Positions 1 to 5,218 of a stretch of 5,218 bases of DNA are shown here, piece after piece. The notes beneath the pieces are model-generated. The model was not told where the DNA came from. It searched no databases and worked only from the letters and a program-made list of their open reading frames with translations. The stretch's first letter is position 1; every line of letters begins with the position of its first letter. The translations under genes and the position numbers were made by a program. Source of the DNA: Planctomycetota bacterium (GTDB lineage: Bacteria; Planctomycetota; Phycisphaerae; WQYP01); NCBI GenBank assembly GCA_021805585.1, contig JAJZEY010000430.1:1-5218 (forward strand), in the 5' to 3' direction.

Positions 1-659
1 CGATGCGGCATCATATTCCCTTCCGTCTGGAGGAAACCAACAGCTACTATAACGGCGGGGCGGCAAATGTCAGCGATACATTCGCCTCCGCGCTATGGGG
101 ACTCAACTATATGTGGTGGTGGGCCGCGCACGGGGCCAATGGCCTTAATTTCCACACCGGCAACTGGGTGGCCGCCGGGCCGCACCTGGCGCGCTGTCGT
201 TATGCTATCTTCTGGACCACACATCATGGCGTAAGTGTCCATCCGCTTGGCTATGCAATTGAGGCGTTTAATTTAGCCGGCCACGGCCGCTTTATTCCCG
301 TTCGTACGTCAGCGGAATCCCATGGTTATTTTCGCGCTTATGGTGCGCTGGCGCGCGATGGTGGCGTGTATCTGACGCTAATCAATTTCAGCTATGGCAA
401 GAACGCAAGGAATGTACTCGCGACTCTTTCCGGCGAACGCGGTTGGCTGGGGGCATGGGAAATGACGCTTGCGTCGCCGCAATCGAATGTGGCGGCAAAA
501 TTCGGAGAAACACTTGGAGGCGCGGCATTTAAGGCGGATGGCACATGGTCTGGTCGGTGGTGCAGTGTGGCATTAACGGCAACCCGCCGGCTCGTGGCCG
601 TGCCGGTTCCGCCGGCCACCGCGGTCATTCTAAAATTAAAGCCGATGGCAAACCAATGA
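1..659 (+). CDS. GH79-family glycoside hydrolase (heparanase / beta-glucuronidase type), C-terminal part, cut by left edge
   Basis: About 218 C-terminal residues are visible. The frame is open to the left edge, so the ATG at 3 is probably internal. The stretch EETNSYYNGG (residues 10-19 counted from that ATG), followed by VSDTFASALW, lines up with the GETSSAYGGG...LSDTFAAG block of human heparanase. On that alignment the second Glu (residue 11, bases 33-35) is the retaining catalytic nucleophile of the (beta/alpha)8 barrel. The acid/base Glu lies upstream, outside the window. A GLNFHTG strand follows, and from about residue 100 the sequence is beta-rich, matching the C-terminal beta-sandwich of this clan (SYGKNARNVLATLSG, ending VAVPVPPATAVILKLKP). 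GH79 enzymes remove beta-linked glucuronic acid or 4-O-methyl-glucuronic acid, or cut heparan-type chains internally. The substrate cannot be told from this fragment. Its TGA overlaps an ATG (656-659), and the next gene starts 71 bases on, so it probably leads the same operon. Confidence 0.82.
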   Translation, partial: MRHHIPFRLEETNSYYNGGAANVSDTFASALWGLNYMWWWAAHGANGLNFHTGNWVAAGPHLARCRYAIFWTTHHGVSVHPLGYAIEAFNLAGHGRFIPVRTSAESHGYFRAYGALARDGGVYLTLINFSYGKNARNVLATLSGERGWLGAWEMTLASPQSNVAAKFGETLGGAAFKADGTWSGRWCSVALTATRRLVAVPVPPATAVILKLKPMANQ

Positions 660-718
660 CTGGCGCAGTGGCTTCATCGCCCGCCGCCCTGTTGTCTGAT
701 ATTCCGTTACGTTCCTTC

Positions 719-723
719 AGGAG
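719..723 (+). promoter_or_regulatory. Shine-Dalgarno of the GH27 gene
   Basis: AGGAG lies seven bases before the ATG at 731, which is ideal spacing. This decides the start of the GH27 gene against two in-frame upstream ATGs (545 and 656), which have no comparable site, and against the next ATG at 749. Starting at 731 also puts the hydrophobic signal-peptide core at residues 25-36, whereas the upstream starts would push it past residue 50. Confidence 0.75.
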
Positions 724-730
724 ATTTTTG

Positions 731-2359
731 ATGGAGTTGCAATTACGAATGAATAAAAGACTTTGTATCCCGGCGGTTGGCGAACTGCATTGGTTGCGAT
801 GTCCCGCCGCGGCGCTTTTTGCGGTTTTATTAATGCTGCCGCGGGTTCCCGCGACTTACGCCCTGGTTTACCGGCCCGTTATTCCGGCCGGCAACCCAAA
901 ATATATTCTCACCCCGCCGGAATCCAGCAAGCCGCATTTTAACAACGCATCGACGTTTGGCGTGCGGCCGGGCAGTCCGTTTTTGTTTACTCTGGCTGTT
1001 AGCGGTGTGCGGCCGATGCGGTTTTCAGCCGCAGGGTTGCCGACTGGGCTGCGGTTGGACCCAACCACCGGCCGGATTACCGGCGAAATGGCGGCATCGC
1101 AGATCGGATCGCATGTGGTGAAAATCCGCGCCGTTAACGCCAGCGGATCAGCAACCGGAACGTTAACCATTGTTTTGGGAAACACAATATCCCTTACTCC
1201 GCCCATGGGATGGAACAGTTGGAACTGCTGGGCCGGCGCGGTGAATCAGGCCCGCGTTCTGGCGGCGGCAAAGGCCATGGTCTCTTCCGGTCTGATTAAC
1301 TACGGGTGGACTTATATCTGCATAGACGACACATGGCAGGCCAAGCGTGGCGGCGCGTTTAACGCCATACAGCCAATCAAATCCCGCTTTCCGGGTATGC
1401 GGGCACTGGCCGACAAAATTCACGGTATGGGCCTTAAATTCGGTATATATTCCACGCCATGGACGACGTCTTATGCCGGCCATGCGGGCGGCAGTTCCAT
1501 GAATAAATCCGGAACCTGGCACCGGCCTACCGTATCAAAAAAGGGTCGGTTGAATCGCAATATCCTGCCATGGGCCATCGGCAAATATCATTTTGAGAAC
1601 CAGGATGCGCGCCAATGGGCGGCATGGGGTGTGGATTACCTGAAATATGACTGGAATCCAATTCGCAATCCGGAAGTCCATCGTATGTATCAGGCCCTGC
1701 GGCACAGCGGCCGGGATATTGTGCTAAGTTTATCCAATAGCTCGCCATTTAAGGGTGCCGCCACATGGATTCCGGATGCCAATTTATGGCGGATCACGGG
1801 CGACTCGCGCGACAATTGGTCCAATCTGCGCGGCCACTGGCAGGCGGGGGTTAAATGGGCGCATCTGCAACGCCCTGGTCACTGGAATGATCCGGACATG
1901 ATGACTATCGGCTGGGTGGGCTGGGGAAAGCACCAGCACTATACGCATTTAACACCCAATGAACAATATCTGGAAATTAGCGGATTCGCCCTTATGGGCG
2001 CGCCGCTGATACTGGGCAACAATTTGTCGCGCATGGGCGCGTTTACGCGCAATCTGCTGACCAATCCGGAAGTCATTGCCGTGGACCAGGACCCACTGGG
2101 CGCTGCTGGCGGCCCTGTTTCTAATCACGGAATCCGTCAGGTTTGGGCGAAGCATCTGGCGGATGGATCTGTGGCCGTTGGACTGTTTAACCTTGGCAGC
2201 CGCGCCACAAACGTAACGGCCGCTTGGCGCAACTTGCATCTTCATGGTCGGCGGATGGTCCGGGATTTATGGCGGAGAAAGAATGTTGGAACCGCCGCAC
2301 ATCAGGTGACGGCACGGGTTGGGCCTCACGGCGTTGTTTTACTGCGGATTTTCAAATAA
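731..2359 (+). CDS. Secreted GH27 glycoside hydrolase (alpha-galactosidase family) with N-terminal Ig-like domain
   Basis: The product is 542 aa from the ATG at 731. It has a signal peptide with a basic N-region and the hydrophobic core PAAALFAVLLML, with likely cleavage after ATYA near residue 44. Residues 76-150 resemble a putative-Ig (He_PIG) domain (AAGLPTGLRLDPTTGRITGE). The GH27 barrel runs from PPMGWNSWN (157-165) through CIDDTW (Asp199/Asp200, galactose-binding pair) and DYLKYD (Asp307, predicted nucleophile) to WRITGD (Asp358, predicted acid/base) and HWNDPDM (384-390). A C-terminal beta domain begins near 458. The family hydrolyses alpha-D-galactosides with retention, and some members act on alpha-GalNAc or beta-L-arabinopyranose. 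The Asp pair favours a galactose-like sugar, which is inference. Oddities: both Cys of the canonical active-site disulfide are replaced (Tyr248 and Asn309), the usual Cys-Glu-Trp loop reads SNS (335-337), and roughly 30 extra residues separate the GIYS strand from the nucleophile. It is likely exported to the periplasm or outside the cell and co-transcribed with both neighbours. Confidence 0.9.
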   Translation: MELQLRMNKRLCIPAVGELHWLRCPAAALFAVLLMLPRVPATYALVYRPVIPAGNPKYILTPPESSKPHFNNASTFGVRPGSPFLFTLAVSGVRPMRFSAAGLPTGLRLDPTTGRITGEMAASQIGSHVVKIRAVNASGSATGTLTIVLGNTISLTPPMGWNSWNCWAGAVNQARVLAAAKAMVSSGLINYGWTYICIDDTWQAKRGGAFNAIQPIKSRFPGMRALADKIHGMGLKFGIYSTPWTTSYAGHAGGSSMNKSGTWHRPTVSKKGRLNRNILPWAIGKYHFENQDARQWAAWGVDYLKYDWNPIRNPEVHRMYQALRHSGRDIVLSLSNSSPFKGAATWIPDANLWRITGDSRDNWSNLRGHWQAGVKWAHLQRPGHWNDPDMMTIGWVGWGKHQHYTHLTPNEQYLEISGFALMGAPLILGNNLSRMGAFTRNLLTNPEVIAVDQDPLGAAGGPVSNHGIRQVWAKHLADGSVAVGLFNLGSRATNVTAAWRNLHLHGRRMVRDLWRRKNVGTAAHQVTARVGPHGVVLLRIFK

Positions 2360-2373
2360 CTTGCGGGTGATTT

Positions 2374-3570
2374 ATGATGCGCACGGTAATTGGAACGGCA
2401 TGCACCGTTGTGTTTGGTTTAGCCAGCGTCGTCGGCGCTGCGGGCAACGCCATTGGGTCGCAGGAATCGCTCATGACACGAAGCATTGAAAAGCTTCTCG
2501 CTGCGCCCACCATCATGGCCGCCGACCGAACTCTGCACCTCGCCCCGGTTACAATTACGGCGTTTACCCATAAAACCGGTCCCAAAGACCCGCATGAGTA
2601 TTATTCGCAGGGTGACTACTGGTGGCCTGATCCAAAGCATCCGTCCGCCCCGTATATAAAAAGGGACGGCTACACCAATCCCGATAATTTTACCGCCGAC
2701 CGTGGTGCTCTGATTGGGTTCAGTATACAAACAGCGACCCTGACCAGTGCATATGTTCTCACGCATGACGTGCGTTACGCCAACGCGGCTATAGGGCAAT
2801 TAAGGGCATGGTTCATTAACCGGACTACCCGCATGAACCCAAACTTACGCAACGCCCAGGCCGTTCACGGGCGGGCCAGCGGACGGAGTTTCGGCATTAT
2901 TGATACCATTCATCTGGTGGAGGTGGCCCAAAGCGCCCGGATTCTGGAGCGCGACGGCCTGCTGGCCGGTGCCGACCGCAAGGCTGTTAATGAATGGTTC
3001 CGCCGATATGTCACCTGGCTGACGCAATCGCGTCTGGGCCGGGAGGAAATGGAGGCACAAAACAACCACGGGACTTGCTGGGTCATGCAGGTTGCGGAAT
3101 ATGCCCTCCTGATTCATGATGAAACGCTGTTGACATTCTGCCGTCGGCGATTCAAACGGGTTCTTCTTCCGGAGCAAATGGCCTCGGACGGAGGATTCCC
3201 ACGCGAATTGGCGCGTACCAAGCCGTATGGCTATTCCCTGTTTAATCTTGATGCGATGTGCACCATTTGCCGCATTCTGTCCACACCCCGCGACAATCTG
3301 TGGCGCTACCGCCTGCCGGATGGACGAGGCATTCAGCGGGGTATGGATTTCCTTTTTCCGTATATGAAAGATAAGAAAAGCTGGCCATACAGGCATGATG
3401 TGGAATACTGGCGGAATTGGCCCGTACGTTCCGCAAGTCTGCTATTTGCCGGTATTGCCTTGGATAAGCCGGCCTATCTGCGGTTTTGGAAAGACCTGCC
3501 TCCGCCCGGCCGTCCGGTGGAAATTCTCCGCAACGTGCCCATACGTTATCCCATGCTGTGGATTCATTGA
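2374..3570 (+). CDS. Secreted polysaccharide lyase, alginate-lyase superfamily (PL5/PL38-like)
   Basis: The product is 398 aa. GGTGAT (2366-2371) matches the 3' part of the anti-SD complement. Two adjacent ATGs (2374, 2377) are usable and the first is chosen. A signal peptide is evident: Arg3, a hydrophobic core to about residue 23, and small residues for cleavage around 22-28. The rest looks like an alpha-helical (alpha/alpha)n toroid of the Pfam alginate_lyase type (PF05426). It has GDYWWPDP (80-87), NPDNF (102-106), HGRASGRSFG (165-174), AQNNHGTCW (228-236), and ELARTKPYGYSLFNLD (278-293). The C-terminal tail is RNVPIRYPMLWIH. By family analogy Asn231/His232 (charge neutralisation, base), Arg281 and Tyr285 or Tyr287 (acid/base) form the active site. 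Such enzymes cleave 1,4-linked uronates (mannuronate, glucuronate) by beta-elimination. Alginate versus glucuronan cannot be decided here. Beside GH79 and GH27, a glucuronate-containing substrate is attractive. It starts 14 bases after the GH27 stop, so the two are almost certainly co-transcribed. Full length for the family. Confidence 0.85.
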   Translation: MMRTVIGTACTVVFGLASVVGAAGNAIGSQESLMTRSIEKLLAAPTIMAADRTLHLAPVTITAFTHKTGPKDPHEYYSQGDYWWPDPKHPSAPYIKRDGYTNPDNFTADRGALIGFSIQTATLTSAYVLTHDVRYANAAIGQLRAWFINRTTRMNPNLRNAQAVHGRASGRSFGIIDTIHLVEVAQSARILERDGLLAGADRKAVNEWFRRYVTWLTQSRLGREEMEAQNNHGTCWVMQVAEYALLIHDETLLTFCRRRFKRVLLPEQMASDGGFPRELARTKPYGYSLFNLDAMCTICRILSTPRDNLWRYRLPDGRGIQRGMDFLFPYMKDKKSWPYRHDVEYWRNWPVRSASLLFAGIALDKPAYLRFWKDLPPPGRPVEILRNVPIRYPMLWIH

Positions 3571-3658
3571 TTCATCCTGGCCGGTATTATTCACCGAATT
3601 CCGCCGCCCCGTGTCCGCCACTGGTGAGCCGCCGATCGTGCTCCGTCCGCCGCTTTCA

Positions 3659-3676
3659 CTGGAAAGCCATTTCCAG
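3659..3676. repeat. Perfect inverted repeat, 7-bp stem with 4-base loop
   Basis: CTGGAAA, loop GCCA, TTTCCAG. It lies 89 bases after the lyase stop codon. It could be a 3'-end stem-loop of the operon transcript (processing or RNA stability), but there is no T-run after it, so it does not qualify as an intrinsic terminator. Confidence 0.4.
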
Positions 3677-3819
3677 GCGCGGTATCGGATCACGCCGCTT
3701 GGTACCGGCTGGCGGAATGCGCGTTTATCCGGCGTGCACGGATTTATCACTGAACTTATATATTTCAACTGATTTTCCGCAAGTGTCATAATTTGCGACA
3801 TGAGAAAATGCCCCATATC

Positions 3820-3832
3820 GCGCCGCAGGCGC
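3820..3832. repeat. Short GC inverted repeat, 5-bp stem with 3-base loop
   Basis: GCGCC, loop GCA, GGCGC. Two further A/T pairs are possible beyond one C/T mismatch. It sits just after the AT-rich patch. There is no T-run on either strand. It may be chance in GC-rich DNA. Confidence 0.25.
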
Positions 3833-3970
3833 TATGGCTGGCAAGGGCAAATGGGTTATTGATGGCACGGCCCTGAATCATATCCAGTAAGGAAACCTCT
3901 GTTATCGGGCCATCAAGTCCGGATTAGTGGATTTTCGCGACGCCAGAGCACCGCAACCTTCCGGCCATAG

Positions 3971-3989
3971 TGGCGCCAAAAACGCGCCA
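3971..3989. repeat. Inverted repeat, 6-bp stem with A5 or T5 loop
   Basis: TGGCGC, loop CAAAAAC, GCGCCA on the plus strand. The minus-strand RNA would have a U5 loop. It lies about 90 bases past the 3' end of the tRNA, in the direction of tRNA transcription, so it could be a stem-loop on a tRNA precursor trailer. No U-tract follows it. Confidence 0.3.
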
Positions 3990-4078
3990 TAGGATTACGA
4001 AAGCACCGCGGAAGAACCTGCATTTTCGCTTTTTTAAGAGCCTGCCGGGAAACCGCTTATTGTATCGTGTGGTTTTAA

Positions 4079-4151
<73 letters not shown>

Positions 4152-4163
4152 CTGGGGACCACT

Positions 4164-4191
4164 ATTCTAGATGATACCCGGTTCCGGTCAA
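4164..4191 (-). promoter_or_regulatory. Sigma-70-type promoter of the tRNA-Lys gene
   Basis: On the minus strand, TTGACC (4191-4186) and TAGAAT (4169-4164) are separated by 16 bases. Each hexamer is one mismatch from consensus (TTGACA, TATAAT). The -10 box ends 12 bases before the first tRNA base, so the predicted start would give a 5' leader of only about 5 bases, to be removed by RNase P. Position and strength suit a stable-RNA gene. Confidence 0.75.
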
Positions 4192-4263
4192 GCCAGCGGG
4201 TGAACCGGATGGCCGATTCCCTGGCGCTTGGGTCGTTTGCATAGAAATGGTGGCGGAATGAAT

Positions 4264-4287
4264 CATGCCGGCAATTCGCCCGGCACG
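4264..4287 (-). terminator. Hairpin after the LysM gene, possible terminator
   Basis: It begins nine bases past the TAA of the LysM gene. On the minus strand CGTGCCGG, loop GCGAATTG, CCGGCATG can form an 8-bp stem with one G-U pair. The following bases (ATTCATTCC) are only weakly T-rich, so termination would be inefficient or factor-assisted. The plus strand has TTGTTTT just beyond the stem, but no plus-strand gene ends here. Its position between the LysM gene and the separate tRNA promoter supports a transcription boundary. Confidence 0.35.
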
Positions 4288-4295
4288 CGGTTGTT

Positions 4296-5218
4296 TTAGT
4301 GCCCGGTGGCGGGCAAACGCAGGACCATGCCCACGGCAAGTCGATTCGGATTGGTCATGCGATTCGCCGCCATAATGCGGTGAATATTTCCCACGGATGC
4401 ACTGCCCATAAATTTTCGGGCGATCGCGGCCAGTGTGTCATGCGGTTTAACTTTATAGGTAATCCCGGCCGCCGCCGCCGGGTTGGCGGTAGAAGACTTG
4501 GGGAAAAAGCCGTCGATCAATTGCGTCGCGGCCTGCCGGGCGCGTTGCATTCCCGGAAGGCGGCCGGAATTGGTGGTGGCGGCCATCTGGGTCAGATTCA
4601 TGCCAATGTGCGTCGCAACCGAAGTTGAAACGGTGGCGGGTGGAATGATGAGCTTCTGGCCGATGTGCAACGTGCTGTGGATATTTTTCAATGTGGCGGC
4701 GTTGGCCAGAATGATCCGACGGACCGCAAGGGGGCCACCATCGTGATAGCAAAGCCACGCAATATGCGTGAGTGTATCGCCCGATTTGACCGTATAGGTG
4801 CGGATACTGGCATTGCCACCGGTTTGAGCAGGTGCGTGATTTTCAATCGGATTAAGGTTCCCAACCGGCGCAAAACCGATGGGGGCGTTGCCCGGTGGTG
4901 TGGGCACTGCGTTGATGGATGAATTGTAAACATTGCCCATGACCATCTGGGCGGGCGCTGCTGAATTTCCGGCAGCTGCGCCTATGTGTGGTGCCATGCC
5001 GCGGCTTGGTGGTTGTGCGGCGGGTGCAGCCGCCGGTGAGGGGGACGGCGGCACGATGCTGGTGGGGGGGTTAATAAGGGAATCGCGATAAGAGCTGCCC
5101 AGCGATGCCAGCGCGGCCGGCTGGACCGAGCTTTGTGCCCTATCCAGATACATGGAAAGGAGTGCTCCAATCAGCACAATAATTGCCAGACCGGTTACCA
5201 TTCCGATACGTGTGTCAC
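4296..5218 (-). CDS. Membrane-anchored protein with two LysM domains, 5' end beyond right edge
   Basis: At least 301 aa are visible from the ATG at 5201, but the frame stays open to the edge with D-T-R-I-G before that Met. The true start is therefore probably a few codons outside the window: the charged D-T-R-I-G tract would be the cytoplasmic N-terminus ahead of the helix VTGLAIIVLIGALLSMYL. Numbering from 5201: membrane anchor 1-19, a long Pro/Ala/Gly-rich low-complexity linker about 45-130, LysM 1 at 134-187 (RTYTVKSGDTLTHIAW...LHIGQKLIIP), a linker with a short helix, and LysM 2 at 248-298 (ITYKVKPHDTLAAIARKF...LAVGMVLRLP). LysM domains bind peptidoglycan or chitin-like GlcNAc polymers, so this protein probably ties the inner membrane to the cell wall or scaffolds envelope enzymes. 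No catalytic domain is present. LysM 2 has PHD in place of the usual SGD. It is divergent in function from the plus-strand enzymes and not in their operon. Confidence 0.85.
   Translation of the reverse strand, partial: DTRIGMVTGLAIIVLIGALLSMYLDRAQSSVQPAALASLGSSYRDSLINPPTSIVPPSPSPAAAPAAQPPSRGMAPHIGAAAGNSAAPAQMVMGNVYNSSINAVPTPPGNAPIGFAPVGNLNPIENHAPAQTGGNASIRTYTVKSGDTLTHIAWLCYHDGGPLAVRRIILANAATLKNIHSTLHIGQKLIIPPATVSTSVATHIGMNLTQMAATTNSGRLPGMQRARQAATQLIDGFFPKSSTANPAAAAGITYKVKPHDTLAAIARKFMGSASVGNIHRIMAANRMTNPNRLAVGMVLRLPATGH

Larger units (their letters stand above)
3571..4078. other. Convergent intergenic region, no supported gene
   Basis: This is about 508 bases between the end of the lyase gene and the 3' end of the tRNA. 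Frames overlapping the lyase tail (for example to 3772 on plus, or 3816-3442 on minus) give low-complexity, unrecognisable proteins. The stretch holds an AT-rich patch (about 3740-3815, including TTATATATTT at 3756-3765) and three short perfect inverted repeats listed separately. None is followed by a U-tract, so I see no classical intrinsic terminator for either the operon or the tRNA. Confidence 0.6.

Noticed and set aside
868..1522. Minus-strand open frames of 112 and 119 aa inside the GH27 gene
   Set aside because: They are shadows of a strongly supported GH27 coding frame, with no family signature of their own.
2845..3396. Minus-strand 183-aa open frame within the lyase gene
   Set aside because: Long only because of the GC-rich codon pattern of the opposite strand. 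It covers the lyase catalytic motifs, and its own translation shows no recognisable motif.
3395..3816. Open frames of 101-125 aa on both strands running out of the lyase gene into the gap
   Set aside because: They overlap the lyase coding region in other frames, match no fold or motif I know, and lack ribosome binding sites. The lyase itself ends naturally with its family-type PMLWIH tail, so no frameshifted extension is needed.
3800..3862. Small plus-strand ORF of 20 aa, MRKCPISRRRRYGWQGQMGY
   Set aside because: There is no Shine-Dalgarno upstream, it is very short, and its Arg run comes from GC-rich sequence in the 3820-3832 inverted repeat. Nothing supports translation.
4299..4922. Plus-strand open frames opposite the LysM gene
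   Set aside because: Antisense shadows. The minus-strand frame has two clear LysM domains and accounts for the whole stretch.

Overview
The window looks like a bacterial chromosome fragment that is moderately GC-rich by eye. It carries two gene blocks that converge on a gap of about 500 bases. The source is probably an uncultured Planctomycetota, perhaps Phycisphaerae. Two things suggest this: a membrane-anchored LysM protein starting with a D-T-R-I-G tract before its membrane helix, and a run of secreted polysaccharide enzymes with no SusC/SusD pair in view. This assignment is inference. Verrucomicrobiota or Acidobacteriota are not excluded.

Plus strand, 1-3570: three carbohydrate-active enzyme genes in a row, very likely one operon. 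First is the C-terminal part of a GH79 (heparanase/beta-glucuronidase type) enzyme, cut by the left edge. Second is a complete exported GH27 enzyme (alpha-galactosidase family) with an N-terminal Ig-like domain. Third, 14 bases further on, is a complete exported polysaccharide lyase of the alginate-lyase superfamily (PL5/PL38-like). Together they would release terminal glucuronic acid and alpha-galactose-like caps and cleave a uronate-containing chain. The target is therefore probably an acidic heteropolysaccharide with glucuronate and galactose, such as an arabinogalactan-type gum, a glucuronan-like polymer or an exopolysaccharide.

3571-4078: a convergent intergenic stretch with no gene I can support. 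It contains several short perfect inverted repeats and a locally AT-rich patch, but no classical terminator with a U-tract.

Minus strand, 4079-5218: a tRNA-Lys(CTT) gene with a clear sigma-70-type promoter directly upstream. Beyond it is a two-LysM, membrane-anchored cell-envelope protein whose true start probably lies past the right edge. A GC-rich hairpin just after its stop may end transcription.

No CRISPR array, insertion sequence, integrase or prophage feature is visible. The most notable points are the three-enzyme cassette and the non-canonical GH27 active-site surroundings: both partners of the family's conserved active-site disulfide, and the Cys-Glu-Trp substrate loop, are replaced.
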